From positions 1 to 39,536 of the forward strand of contig MVRV01000048.1 of NCBI GenBank assembly GCA_002068015.1: a stretch of 39,536 nucleotides of DNA, written 5' to 3'. The notes beneath the pieces were generated by a model that saw nothing but the letters and a program-made list of their open reading frames with translations, was not told the origin of the DNA and made no database searches. Of the stretch, positions 8,675-17,305 are shown one piece after another; the first letter of the stretch is position 1, and each line of letters starts with the position of its first letter. The DNA comes from Smithella sp. PtaU1.Bin162 (GTDB lineage Bacteria > Desulfobacterota > Syntrophia > Syntrophales > Smithellaceae). The translations under genes were made by a program, and so were the position numbers.

Positions 8675-8690
8675 ACAAATAAAAATAATG
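8675..8690. repeat. Target-site duplication, right
   Basis: This is a perfect copy of 7234-7249 directly outside the right end of the IS. Perfect identity suggests a recent insertion. Confidence 0.9.
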
Positions 8691-8710
8691 GCTGGATGCT
8701 TTTATCCGGC
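8691..8710. promoter_or_regulatory. Inverted repeat between the divergent S12 promoters (candidate operator)
   Basis: GCTGGAT (8691-8697) faces ATCCGGC (8704-8710), six of seven positions pairing, with a GCTTTT centre. Before the IS arrived it lay between the two promoters. It could be a shared operator, but no regulator gene is nearby, so this is inference from position only. Confidence 0.3.
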
Positions 8711-8753
8711 GTGAACAATGTTTTTTACGGTAATTTTTTATGAATATTTTTCT

Positions 8754-8783
8754 TTGACATATAAACTTCCATTGCCTTATACT
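8754..8783 (+). promoter_or_regulatory. Sigma-70 type promoter of S12 paralogue B
   Basis: TTGACA (8754-8759), an 18-base spacer and TATACT (8778-8783) lie about 90 bases before ATG 8870. Both hexamers are the same as those of the divergent promoter at 7205-7233. Confidence 0.75.
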
Positions 8784-8869
8784 TGGTTCGCTGAAAAAGA
8801 GGGAACTTCATCAATTTCAATTCAATCAGGAATCCGGCTATGCCCGGTGGATAAAAAGAGGAGAGAATT

Positions 8870-10969
8870 ATGAAATTCATTGATGAATATTTATCAAGAA
8901 CGATCAATGGAATTTGCAGTATCTTTTGCATCTTGTTTCTTACCTTTTGTCTTTTTTATTCTTCAGCAGCAGCATCTTCATCCGCTTTTCCTTATAATGC
9001 CGCAATTACCGAAGGGCGGGCTGCCGTACAGGAGATTATGAAAAAAACCGGAGCTTCATCCGTCTCGCTGGCATTTATTGACAAAGAAAGATTGGTATGG
9101 CAGGAGACATTCGGCTGGGCGGATAAGAAGTCAAAAGCAGCGCCTGCGGCGGACACGATGTACCCTATCGGTTCGGTGAGTAAGATGCTGGCGACGATTG
9201 CCGTTATGAAACTTGTGGATCAAAAACTGGTCTCCCTGGATGCGCCGCTAACCAACTACATCAAATCATTTCGCATGCTTTCTCCCGAATACGTGCAGAT
9301 TACCGTCCGGATGCTCCTCAACCATTCAGCGGGATTTCCGGGCACCGATTACCGCAATGCCGAAACCTTCTCCCCTTTGCCTCACAGCTATTCCGCGCAG
9401 GTGCTGGAAACCATCAAGGCACAGCGGCTTCAGCACTCACCCGGTTACTTGAGCGTCTATTGCAATGACGGTTTTACTTTAGTCGAACAGCTGGTTTTTG
9501 AGGTGACGGGCAAAAGTTATGTGCAGTTTGTGCAGGATGAAATATTTACTCCGCTGGGTATGAATCACACCCGTTATCCGTTGGCTTTCTTTCCGGAAGG
9601 CAGCTTTGCCAAAAGATATGAAGGTGACAAGCCGCTGCCGCAATTGTTTGTCAACACACTTGGCTCCGGCGGTTTATACAGCACACCGACGGATATGCTG
9701 AAGATCGCCATGATGTTGATCGGCGGAGGAAAGCTGGGCGATGTGCGCGTCCTTTCGGAAGAATCAGTTGCGGCGATGGCTGCGGAGCAGACCGTTTTAA
9801 ATTTCAATCCGGTCAAGTCGGGGGCATACAGCTACGGATTGGGCTGGGATACGGTGCGTCAACCGGGATTGGATGCAGTCGGTGTGACCGGATGGCAAAA
9901 GGGTGGAGATGTTCCCCTGGGCGGTTCTGTGCTGACGGTTTTACCTGCGGAGGGTTTAGCCGTTGCCATTATGGGTGTTTCCGGCGGTTTTGCCTCCGCC
10001 AAAGCAACCGCTGTTGCCGAGAGGATACTGCTTAAAGCGCTTGCGGAAAAGGGGCGGATTCCGGCAATGCCCGCTCCGCTCACGCTGCTGACCCGTCCGG
10101 AGAAGACTCCGGCGGATGAACTTCTTGATTCCGTCAGTGGTTATTACTCCAATTATAACACTTTTATGCGGGTGCAGAGACAATCCAATACTTTGAATAT
10201 CGCCAAATATGATGCCGGTAAAAAAAACTGGCAGGACTGGATGATCGGGCTTAAACTGCGTGAGGACGATCGCTTTTCCAGTGATGCCAATCCTGCGATG
10301 TCTTTTTCATTTAAAACAGCCGAGGGACGGCAGTACCTGATTCTTAGTTATCCTCCGGGGTACGGCCATTATCAGGATAATCTCATTTATGGACAGAAGG
10401 TCGCCGCTGCGGGAGTTTTGCCGGCCGTCTGGAGCAAGCGGTCAGGTAAGCAATGGCTGCTGACCAATGAACACCCCGAGTCGTTAGACAAATGGTTATC
10501 GCCTCTGCTGCAGTTACCCGTTTTGCACAACCTTCTTTTTGCCGACTGGGCGGGGCTTCAGGTTGTGAATCCGTTTTCCGGTGATTTCAGGGCAGGCATG
10601 CTGCTGCTGCTTCCTCAATTAATGGGAACAGAGCTCAATGATGTTGTTGTCGAAAAACGCGGCGGTGAGGAGTGGATTCGCTACGGCAGTTATTTATTCC
10701 GCCCCCGGGAAACAATAAGGAAGTTGCAGGCCGGTAAAAATAAGGTCGAGATAGGCACGGAAGGCCTGTCCGAATGGCGGCGGCTCAGCGTTGCCGGTAA
10801 AAAAACAATAACCATAACCCCCGTTTCTTCCGGCGGCAGCTGGAAAATATACGACGGCAGGCTTAAGCAGATTGAAGCAGGAGAAGGAACAAAAAGAGTA
10901 ACGCTTTCCGGAGGCAGGTATTACTTGCTTTTCCACAATACGGCAAGTGCTGCTGTGTCAAGTAGATAA
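8870..10969 (+). CDS. Exported S12 beta-lactamase-fold serine hydrolase, paralogue B
   Basis: This 699-residue protein has a long N-terminal signal region (hydrophobic core about 16-33, cleavage probably near SSAAASS). The catalytic motifs are SVSK (S102, K105), YCN (Y197, N199) and QKGG (343-346), each at the place seen in the divergent paralogue. The GSGGLYSTPTDM segment and the RMLLNHSAGFPG segment are typical of S12 family hydrolases. The last 300 residues align in layout with those of paralogue A (a shared GENxVxIG / GKNKVEIG strand), so both carry the same accessory domain. The expected role is periplasmic hydrolysis of D-peptides, amides or esters. It is the first gene of a probable operon with the lipoprotein and amidohydrolase genes. 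GAGGAGAG precedes the ATG. Confidence 0.85.
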   Translation: MKFIDEYLSRTINGICSIFCILFLTFCLFYSSAAASSSAFPYNAAITEGRAAVQEIMKKTGASSVSLAFIDKERLVWQETFGWADKKSKAAPAADTMYPIGSVSKMLATIAVMKLVDQKLVSLDAPLTNYIKSFRMLSPEYVQITVRMLLNHSAGFPGTDYRNAETFSPLPHSYSAQVLETIKAQRLQHSPGYLSVYCNDGFTLVEQLVFEVTGKSYVQFVQDEIFTPLGMNHTRYPLAFFPEGSFAKRYEGDKPLPQLFVNTLGSGGLYSTPTDMLKIAMMLIGGGKLGDVRVLSEESVAAMAAEQTVLNFNPVKSGAYSYGLGWDTVRQPGLDAVGVTGWQKGGDVPLGGSVLTVLPAEGLAVAIMGVSGGFASAKATAVAERILLKALAEKGRIPAMPAPLTLLTRPEKTPADELLDSVSGYYSNYNTFMRVQRQSNTLNIAKYDAGKKNWQDWMIGLKLREDDRFSSDANPAMSFSFKTAEGRQYLILSYPPGYGHYQDNLIYGQKVAAAGVLPAVWSKRSGKQWLLTNEHPESLDKWLSPLLQLPVLHNLLFADWAGLQVVNPFSGDFRAGMLLLLPQLMGTELNDVVVEKRGGEEWIRYGSYLFRPRETIRKLQAGKNKVEIGTEGLSEWRRLSVAGKKTITITPVSSGGSWKIYDGRLKQIEAGEGTKRVTLSGGRYYLLFHNTASAAVSSR

Positions 10970-11098
10970 TACGGGTAACCGATCGGAAAAAGAGAATAAG
11001 AAAAAATTATCATCGATTATGATTGTTTCAGGAAGCGCAAAAAGAGTACTAATTCATTGGCGATTTGTTGTATATTATCAATACAATTGAGGTGTCTG

Positions 11099-12259
11099 AT
11101 GATGAAGGCAAGAATGTTAGGCAAAGGGTGGATATTGGCGGCACTTTTTGTTGTAATTACCTCAACAGGCTGCTCTCTGGGGCCGCAGGTAATGAAGGGA
11201 AACAGATTAGATTACAATGTCAGCATTCAGAAGAGCAACAATGAAGAGTTGCTTCTAAACATTGTCCGGGCAAGATATTTCGAACCGCTCTTTTTTCTGC
11301 AGGTCGGATCAATCTCTTCTTCGTTCGGTTATTCCTCCACGGCAGGTTTAAGCGGTACATTCTTCGAGAGGGCTGCCAATCAATCATACCTCAACTACCT
11401 GACTCCCAGCCTGGGTGCCGGATTTTCGGAAAATCCCACCATTACCTATTCACCACTGCAGGGAGAAAAAATGGTCAGACAATTACAATCGGAGATCTCT
11501 CTGGAACGTTTCCTCACCATGGTGCGTACCGGCTTTCGAATCGACGGTATGATGTGGCTGACGGTTCTGCAGATTGGAGATGTCGGCAATTTTCGTGTCA
11601 GCGAAGAGAAAGATGATAAAAGCATCTCAGACTACTCAAAATTCCTGGATCTGGCCCAGATGCTGGGTAAAATCCAACAGCGGCGGGATATGGAACTTAC
11701 GGGGGTCAGGAAAAAGGAAGGGGAGCCCGACTGCATAACCATGCAGTTATGCTACCTGGACCGGCAAGAGGCGGAAGATGTTGAGAAGCTTCTGGGTGTC
11801 CGGCCCGAAAGATTAACCAGGGCAGACGGACGGATGGTATCCGTTTTTGAACTCACTGCCGTGCGTGACTTCATGTCCTGTCAGGGAGGAAAGGCGAACT
11901 GCTCCCGTGTTTATGTCAAACTGAAAAGCTATCAACAGATAATTTATGATATGGCTATGCATGTTGAAATAACGGATGATGCGCAATCGGCGAAAAGCGC
12001 AATACCGTTTACACCCCCGACCGGTGAAGTGGCCTTGCGCGACGGGATCCATGCCGGCCTTGTCAAGGTTAAAAGCCAGCTGACGCAACCCGTGAATGCC
12101 TTTGTTGCCGTGCCCTATCGAGATAAGTGGTTCTATATTGATGACGATGATCTGAAAACAAAATTATGTTTTATGATCTTAAGTTCCATGTATTCCCTGC
12201 AGTCCGGCGATCTGCCGGCAACTGCGTCCCCTGTTCTGACGCTGCCGGTCAGCCGGTGA
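11099..12259 (+). CDS. Putative lipoprotein of unknown family
   Basis: I do not recognise the family. I choose ATG 11099 (MMKARMLGKG) over the ATG 42 bases upstream because GAGGTG lies directly before it and it gives a standard signal peptide. The result is a 386-residue protein with a lipobox ITSTGC (Cys25). The mature part begins with a conserved-looking block, YNVSIQKSNNEELLLNIVRARYFEPLFF in sense, which resembles the opening of outer-membrane-associated lipoproteins. A glycine- and serine-rich segment follows, then a mixed alpha/beta C-terminal half with no catalytic motif I can name. It lies between an S12 hydrolase and a D-aminoacylase-like gene on the same strand, with gaps of about 100-130 bases, so it may belong to their pathway or envelope complex. 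Confidence 0.65.
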   Translation: MMKARMLGKGWILAALFVVITSTGCSLGPQVMKGNRLDYNVSIQKSNNEELLLNIVRARYFEPLFFLQVGSISSSFGYSSTAGLSGTFFERAANQSYLNYLTPSLGAGFSENPTITYSPLQGEKMVRQLQSEISLERFLTMVRTGFRIDGMMWLTVLQIGDVGNFRVSEEKDDKSISDYSKFLDLAQMLGKIQQRRDMELTGVRKKEGEPDCITMQLCYLDRQEAEDVEKLLGVRPERLTRADGRMVSVFELTAVRDFMSCQGGKANCSRVYVKLKSYQQIIYDMAMHVEITDDAQSAKSAIPFTPPTGEVALRDGIHAGLVKVKSQLTQPVNAFVAVPYRDKWFYIDDDDLKTKLCFMILSSMYSLQSGDLPATASPVLTLPVSR

Positions 12260-12358
12260 TGGAAGGAATCGACGACAAGAAACATTACCGGAGTAGAAAT
12301 TCCTGTAACAAGTTCATCCGGTGCTGATAATTTAATAAAGAAAAGGAGAGCATAGACG

Positions 12359-14035
12359 ATGAGAGATAAAATCCGATCTTTGCGGAAAGTCATGGCCTGC
12401 CTCACAGGAGTGTTGCTGATCATGGCTTTGCTGATTCCGGCCGGAGGATCAACGGCTTTTGGTGCCGATGCGCAGAGCTATGATGTTCTGATCAAGGGTG
12501 GCACTGTTTATGACGGCACATTGAAACCTCCCTGTGTCGAGGATATAGCCGTGCAGGGTGACAGGATTGTCGCTATCGGTAAGCTGGAAGGAAAAGCGGC
12601 AAAAACGATTGATGCGCAAGGTTTCATTGTTACTCCCGGTTTTATTGATATTCACGAGCACTCCGACATGATAGTTTCCATGCTTGCCTCCGGAGAAGGT
12701 GTTACGCCTGCCATGAAAGAAGAAATAAAGGGTAACCTCAACGCCATCTATCAGGGAGTTACGACCGTAGTAACAGGAAACTGCGGTAACTCTGCAACCG
12801 ATACGGCACAGTGGTTCAAAATGGTGGAGTCCATGAACTTTGGAACCAATGTCATGCATCTTATACCGCATGGCGCGGTGAGGTTTGAACTCTTCGGCGA
12901 AAAAAACCAGCCGTTGAAACTGTCTCCGAAACAGCTGAAAAAATTTAAGGCCAGGATTGAAAAGGAAATGAAAAATGGCGCCTGTGGAATCAGTACCGGT
13001 CTTTCCTATCCTCCCGGCCTGGGTACGACGACGGAAGAACTGATTGATCTGGCGAAAGTTGTTGGTAAGTACGGCGGCATTTACGCCACGCACATGCGGG
13101 ACGAATCGGGAACCCTTCTGGAAGGAGGAAATGTGGCCGTCCTCGAATCCATCAAGGAGGCGATCGAGATCGGCCGAAAATCCGGAACCCCCGTGCAGAT
13201 TTCTCATCTTAAACTTGCGGTACCCCACAGTATAAAGGCTTCCCGGATGCTTACCCTTATTGAGGCGGCACGGCAAGAAGGTCTTGATGTGACTGCCGAC
13301 AGTTACCCTTATACTTCCGGAGTTACCGGAATCGAGATATTACTGCCGAACAGTTTCAAGAAAATTACAGGCGGTATTGCCGACCGGTATAAAACGAAAG
13401 AGGAAAGAGCGGAGATAAAAGCCCTGATTCAGGGATTATATGCCGATATTCCTCCGGAAAAAATAATATTAATAAGCTGCGATAAAAAAGAATACGAGGG
13501 CAAATCCGTCGGGGAAATTGCCGCAATGGAAGGGAAAGACCCGTCAGACACTTATGTGGGATTGGTCTGTGATCATGTTACGACCGGTATCATCTTTGCG
13601 CACAATGAGCAGGCCATGAAAGATTTCATGTCCAATCATTATGTTTTCACCTGTTCCGACGGCTATACCTGGGCCAGAGATATCCCCGGGGCTCATCCGA
13701 GAATATACGGGGCTTTTACCCGTAAGCTGAAAGTATTCGCCCTTGAGGAAAAAATCCTGAGTTTAAATGACGCCATTCGCTCCATGACCTTACTGCCTGC
13801 GGAGAAATTGGGCATTGCCGGGAGAGGGAAACTCGAATCAGGAGCTTTTGCCGATATCGTGGTAATGGATTTAAATACATTGAAGGATAAATCAACTTAT
13901 GAAAATCCTGCACAGTATGCCGAAGGTGTTGTCCATTTAATGGTGAACGGTGTTCTCACCATCGAAGACCGCAAACTGACCGGGCAGCGTGCAGGACGTC
14001 CTCTTAAGGGACGGGGCAGGCCGGTGTTAAAGTAA
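12359..14035 (+). CDS. Exported D-aminoacylase-type amidohydrolase (N-acyl-D-amino-acid deacylase family)
   Basis: This 558-residue protein has a signal peptide (core about 13-27, ending AFGADA). It is a TIM-barrel amidohydrolase with the D-aminoacylase metal pattern: FIDIHEHSD (H99, H101), VTGNCG (C142, the unusual Cys ligand of this family), ATHMRDE (H245), ISHLK (H283) and TCSDGYTWARD (D434). The C-terminal GAFADIVVMD strand completes the beta-sandwich. It would remove N-acyl groups from D-amino acids or open related cyclic amides in the periplasm. AAGGAGAG precedes the ATG. It ends the cluster of acyl, peptide and D-amino acid enzymes, which supports a common pathway. Dihydroorotase or hydantoinase is unlikely given the Cys ligand and C-terminal motifs. 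Confidence 0.85.
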   Translation: MRDKIRSLRKVMACLTGVLLIMALLIPAGGSTAFGADAQSYDVLIKGGTVYDGTLKPPCVEDIAVQGDRIVAIGKLEGKAAKTIDAQGFIVTPGFIDIHEHSDMIVSMLASGEGVTPAMKEEIKGNLNAIYQGVTTVVTGNCGNSATDTAQWFKMVESMNFGTNVMHLIPHGAVRFELFGEKNQPLKLSPKQLKKFKARIEKEMKNGACGISTGLSYPPGLGTTTEELIDLAKVVGKYGGIYATHMRDESGTLLEGGNVAVLESIKEAIEIGRKSGTPVQISHLKLAVPHSIKASRMLTLIEAARQEGLDVTADSYPYTSGVTGIEILLPNSFKKITGGIADRYKTKEERAEIKALIQGLYADIPPEKIILISCDKKEYEGKSVGEIAAMEGKDPSDTYVGLVCDHVTTGIIFAHNEQAMKDFMSNHYVFTCSDGYTWARDIPGAHPRIYGAFTRKLKVFALEEKILSLNDAIRSMTLLPAEKLGIAGRGKLESGAFADIVVMDLNTLKDKSTYENPAQYAEGVVHLMVNGVLTIEDRKLTGQRAGRPLKGRGRPVLK

Positions 14036-14357
14036 ACGATGAACTTTGGGAAGAAATGTGCAGAGGCCATGCCCTTCACAACGGCAAGGAAAAGCTCGAG
14101 CACAGGCGCTTGGTCTGCCTCCGGCTGCGACAAAAGAGCAAAATAACGCATAAATATTTGATACTACGGATAATTTTAAAATCATCCGACAATTTCTCTG
14201 TTAATTTTATAAAAAACCGAACTTTGGAAGAATTGTCAAAAAAATATCAACGGTCTGAAAACTTCTGCTGCAAACCAATGTAATTAACTTTACAAGCTTA
14301 TTGCCTTGTGTTATTACGCAAAAAATATTTCAAAGCTATTTTTCAGGAGAGATTATT
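14036..14357. other. Gene-poor gap between the amidohydrolase gene and yebC
   Basis: No convincing gene is present. A 35-codon frame begins at ATG 14039 and ends in TAA, rich in Ser, Ala and Lys, and lacks a Shine-Dalgarno. CGGATAATTTT / AAAATCATCCG (14167-14188) is a near-perfect palindrome with one mismatch, possibly an operator or hairpin. The last 200 bases are AT-rich and should hold the yebC promoter. A weak candidate is TTGCCT with AATATT 17 bases on, shortly before the yebC Shine-Dalgarno. Confidence 0.5.
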
Positions 14358-15110
14358 ATGTCCGGCCATTCCAAATGGAGTACGATCAAAAGGAAGAAAG
14401 GCGCGATTGATGCCAAACGCGGCAAAATATTTACCAAAATCATCAAAGAAATAACACTTGCAGCACGGCTCGGCGGCGGTGATATTGAAGGAAATTCCCG
14501 TCTCCGGCAGGCGGTTATGGCGGCCAAAGAAGAAAATATGCCCAAAGACAATATTGACCGGGCAATTAAAAAAGGAATCGGCGGCGGCGAAGGTGCATCC
14601 AATTATGAAGAAGTAACTTACGAGGGCTATGGTCCGGCCGGTGTTGCCGTGCTGGTTGAAGTAATGACGGATAATAAAAACCGGACAGTCGCCGAAATTC
14701 GCCATATTTTTTCCAAGCACGGCGGCAATCTCGGGGAGAACGGCTGTGTGTCCTGGATATTTTCCAAGAAGGGAAGTATTGTTATTGATAAAAAGATTGT
14801 CACTGAAGACGCGCTTATGGAACTGGCTCTCGATGCCGGTGCCGAGGACGTTAAAAGCGAAGGTGACGAATTTGAAGTAATTACCGAGCCGTCTTCCTTT
14901 GAAGCGGTGAAAAAGGTAATTGACGGCAAAGGTATAAAGCATCTGGAAGCCGGGATAGGTATGATCCCGTCGGTTACAGTGAAATTGGAGCAGGCAAAGG
15001 CGGAGCAAATGCTCCGGTTGATGGAAAAACTGGAAGACAATGACGATGTACAGAATGTTTACGCCAATTTCGATATTGATGATGCTGTGATGGAAAAATT
15101 GAGTTCATAG
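14358..15110 (+). CDS. yebC: YebC/PmpR (TACO1) family protein
   Basis: The signature start [23 protein letters not shown] sets ATG 14358 as the true start, with AGGAGA eight bases upstream; the frame could be extended upstream, but that is not supported. The 250-residue protein carries the family blocks [19 protein letters not shown] and [14 protein letters not shown], and ends with [13 protein letters not shown]. YebC proteins were first described as transcription regulators, and recent work on the family points to helping ribosomes through difficult peptide motifs. It is cytosolic. It sits directly upstream of ruvC, a classic neighbourhood in many bacteria, with a gap of 29 bases, so they probably share a transcript. 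Confidence 0.95.
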   Translation: MSGHSKWSTIKRKKGAIDAKRGKIFTKIIKEITLAARLGGGDIEGNSRLRQAVMAAKEENMPKDNIDRAIKKGIGGGEGASNYEEVTYEGYGPAGVAVLVEVMTDNKNRTVAEIRHIFSKHGGNLGENGCVSWIFSKKGSIVIDKKIVTEDALMELALDAGAEDVKSEGDEFEVITEPSSFEAVKKVIDGKGIKHLEAGIGMIPSVTVKLEQAKAEQMLRLMEKLEDNDDVQNVYANFDIDDAVMEKLSS

Positions 15111-15139
15111 CGGAAGAAAATCTTTTAACGGAATAAAAA

Positions 15140-15619
15140 TTGCGTATTTTAGGAATTGATCCCGGAAGCCTTGTTACCGGTTACGGGGTGATTGAGAAAG
15201 ACGGCAACTACTTGCGGCATGTTATTCATGGTGAAATAAAACCGCAAAAAGGATCGCTTTTATCGGCAGTATTAATTTCCATTTATCGACAGTTGTCGGC
15301 TTTGATTAAAGAGACCACTCCTGACGCTATCGCCATAGAAAATATCTTTTACGGAAAAAATGTCCGCAGTTTGATCAGGCAAGCCCAGGTCAGGGGGCTT
15401 GTGATCTTTACCTGTGCGGATCAGGGTGTTGCGCTTTTTGAGTATTCGCCGCCTGAAGTCAAACAGGCGGTGGTCGGTTACGGACGGGCGGAAAAAAGGC
15501 AGGTACAGATCATGGTCAAGACTATTTTGAAACTTTCCACGCTGCCTCCTGCCGATGCAGCCGACGCTCTGGCTGTCGCCGTCTGTCATGCCAATTTCGG
15601 GAAGGAGCAGCCGATCTGA
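15140..15619 (+). CDS. ruvC: Holliday junction resolvase RuvC
   Basis: This 159-residue endonuclease resolves Holliday junctions made during recombination and repair. It starts at TTG 15140, because MRILGIDPG is the family start and no ATG is near. The four acidic catalytic residues are present: D7 (GIDPG), E67 (IAIENIF), D140 and D143 (PPADAADALAVA). The ENIFYGKNVRSLIRQAQVRG stretch is standard. The Shine-Dalgarno is weak, and the rare start may lower translation. Its TGA overlaps the ruvA ATG by one base, so ruvC and ruvA are coupled. Confidence 0.97.
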   Translation: MRILGIDPGSLVTGYGVIEKDGNYLRHVIHGEIKPQKGSLLSAVLISIYRQLSALIKETTPDAIAIENIFYGKNVRSLIRQAQVRGLVIFTCADQGVALFEYSPPEVKQAVVGYGRAEKRQVQIMVKTILKLSTLPPADAADALAVAVCHANFGKEQPI

Positions 15620-16227
15620 TGATTGCTCTTATCTGCGGTAAAATCGCCTACAGGGGAATTTCCAGTATTGTTGTGGATGTAAGCGGTGTCGGCTACCGTG
15701 TTTTTATACCGATCTCAACTTTTTATGAACTTCCGGAGGCGGGCGAGACGGTAACTCTGCATGTCCACACTTCTGTTAAACAGGATGCCATCAATCTTTT
15801 TGGTTTCTATACGGTCCAGGAACGTGATCTTTTCCAGCTTATGATTTCCGTAAGCGGTATCGGGCCCAAGATCGCCATGAATATTATTTCCGGCATTGCA
15901 GTGCGTGATTTGCTGCAGGCCATATCGAGAGGCGATCTGGGGAAGCTCGTCGGTATTCCCGGAGTAGGCAGGAAGATGGCGGAGCGACTGGTTTTGGAGC
16001 TCAGGGAAAAAGTTGTCAAAAAGATGACCGCCGAACAGATACCGGTGGCGGATGACCGGCAGCAGGCCGGCGAAATGATCAAGGAAGATGTGCTTTCCGC
16101 GCTGATCAATTTAGGTTACAAAAATAATGTGGCTAAAGATGCTGTAGATAAGGTCATTCAAGCCTCTAAGGAAGATTTGACTCTGGACGAGCTTTTGAAA
16201 AAGACTTTGAAAATTCTTGCGGGATGA
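15619..16227 (+). CDS. ruvA: Holliday junction branch migration protein RuvA
   Basis: This 202-residue protein is the usual length. The N-terminal OB-fold begins with MIALICGKIAYRG. A helix-hairpin-helix pair follows (SGIGPKIAMNIIS and PGVGRKMAERLVLELREK). A flexible linker at about 140-155 leads to the C-terminal domain III (EDVLSALINLGYKNNVAKDAV), which contacts RuvB. It binds four-way DNA junctions and positions the RuvB motors. It overlaps ruvC by one base and is followed by ruvB after six bases. Confidence 0.97.
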   Translation: MIALICGKIAYRGISSIVVDVSGVGYRVFIPISTFYELPEAGETVTLHVHTSVKQDAINLFGFYTVQERDLFQLMISVSGIGPKIAMNIISGIAVRDLLQAISRGDLGKLVGIPGVGRKMAERLVLELREKVVKKMTAEQIPVADDRQQAGEMIKEDVLSALINLGYKNNVAKDAVDKVIQASKEDLTLDELLKKTLKILAG

Positions 16228-16233
16228 CGAGAA

Positions 16234-17259
16234 ATGGATAATCCTGTAAAAAACCCTCTAATAAGTCCCCAGTGCGAAGAAGACGAAGCAGTCCTCGAAG
16301 TTACTCTGCGGCCGGTTAAATTAACCGATTATATCGGCCAGGAAAAAGTTAAAAGCAATCTGGCCATCTTTATTGAGGCGGCCAAAAAAAGACAGGAAGC
16401 TCTCGACCATGTTCTCTTATACGGTCCGCCTGGGCTGGGGAAAACGACTCTCGCTTACATTATCGCCCGGGAAATGGGTGTGGACATTAAAGTTACTTCC
16501 GGGCCGGTTATTGAAAGGCCGGGGGATCTGGCGGCGATACTTACGAATATGCACGAACATGAAATTCTTTTTATTGATGAAATTCACCGTCTCTCCCATG
16601 TGGTTGAAGAGATTTTATATCCGGCTATGGAAGACTATCATATTGATATTTTAATCGGCCAGGGACCTTCGGCGCGTTCCATGAAGCTGGAAATTCCCAA
16701 ATTTACTCTGGTCGGCGCTACAACAAGGGCAGGCTCGCTAACGTCGCCACTGCGTGACCGTTTCGGCATGCATTTTCGTCTGGAATTTTACTCACCGCAG
16801 GAACTTACCATAATAATCAAAAGATCGGCTTCCATTTTAGGGGTAAAGCTCACCGATGCCGGAGCTCAGGAATTGGCTTTGCGCGCGCGGGGAACACCGA
16901 GGATTGCCAACCGTCTTTTGAAGCGCGTGCGCGATTATGCCGAAGTGAAGGCAGACGGAACAATCGAAGGGAAAATCGCGCGGGAAGCGCTTGATGCCTT
17001 CGAGGTTGATCATAAGGGATTTGATCAGATGGATCGCAAGCTCCTCTTGACACTGATTGAGAAATTCAACGGCGGTCCCGTCGGGGTGGAAAGTCTTTCG
17101 GCGGCAATCGGTGAGGAGAAGATGACCATCGAAGATGTTTATGAGCCGTATCTGATTCAGGAAGGTTATCTGCAGAGAACGGCCCGGGGAAGAATTGCTT
17201 CAGCCAAGGCTTATGAACATTTCGGCTTGAAAGCAACGGCACAAAAAGAACTCTTTTAA
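16234..17259 (+). CDS. ruvB: Holliday junction branch migration ATPase RuvB
   Basis: This 341-residue AAA+ motor drives branch migration with RuvA. Walker A is GPPGLGKT (64-71), Walker B is LFIDEIHRL (with D115 and E116), and sensor 1 lies in [18 protein letters not shown], which also includes the arginine finger. The C-terminal winged helix ends with [15 protein letters not shown], a conserved signature. The start ATG 16234 follows six bases after the ruvA stop. It completes a yebC-ruvC-ruvA-ruvB operon. Confidence 0.98.
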   Translation: MDNPVKNPLISPQCEEDEAVLEVTLRPVKLTDYIGQEKVKSNLAIFIEAAKKRQEALDHVLLYGPPGLGKTTLAYIIAREMGVDIKVTSGPVIERPGDLAAILTNMHEHEILFIDEIHRLSHVVEEILYPAMEDYHIDILIGQGPSARSMKLEIPKFTLVGATTRAGSLTSPLRDRFGMHFRLEFYSPQELTIIIKRSASILGVKLTDAGAQELALRARGTPRIANRLLKRVRDYAEVKADGTIEGKIAREALDAFEVDHKGFDQMDRKLLLTLIEKFNGGPVGVESLSAAIGEEKMTIEDVYEPYLIQEGYLQRTARGRIASAKAYEHFGLKATAQKELF

Positions 17260-17305
17260 ATCCGGCCGTAAGCGGATACATGTTGGGGATTAACCCGTAA
17301 AAAAC

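Noticed and set aside
5123..10969. S12 proteins as antibiotic-resistance beta-lactamases
   Set aside because: Both have long C-terminal extensions and altered third motifs, and are related to D-peptidases and esterases; nothing shows drug hydrolysis.
12449..13276. A 275-codon frame on the minus strand opposite the D-aminoacylase-like gene
   Set aside because: The plus strand encodes a complete amidohydrolase with all metal ligands; the opposite frame has a low-complexity, basic, motif-free product and no ribosome site.
14343..15008. A 221-codon minus-strand frame opposite yebC
   Set aside because: It is fully inside a highly conserved yebC and has no recognisable domain; it is a shadow of the coding strand.
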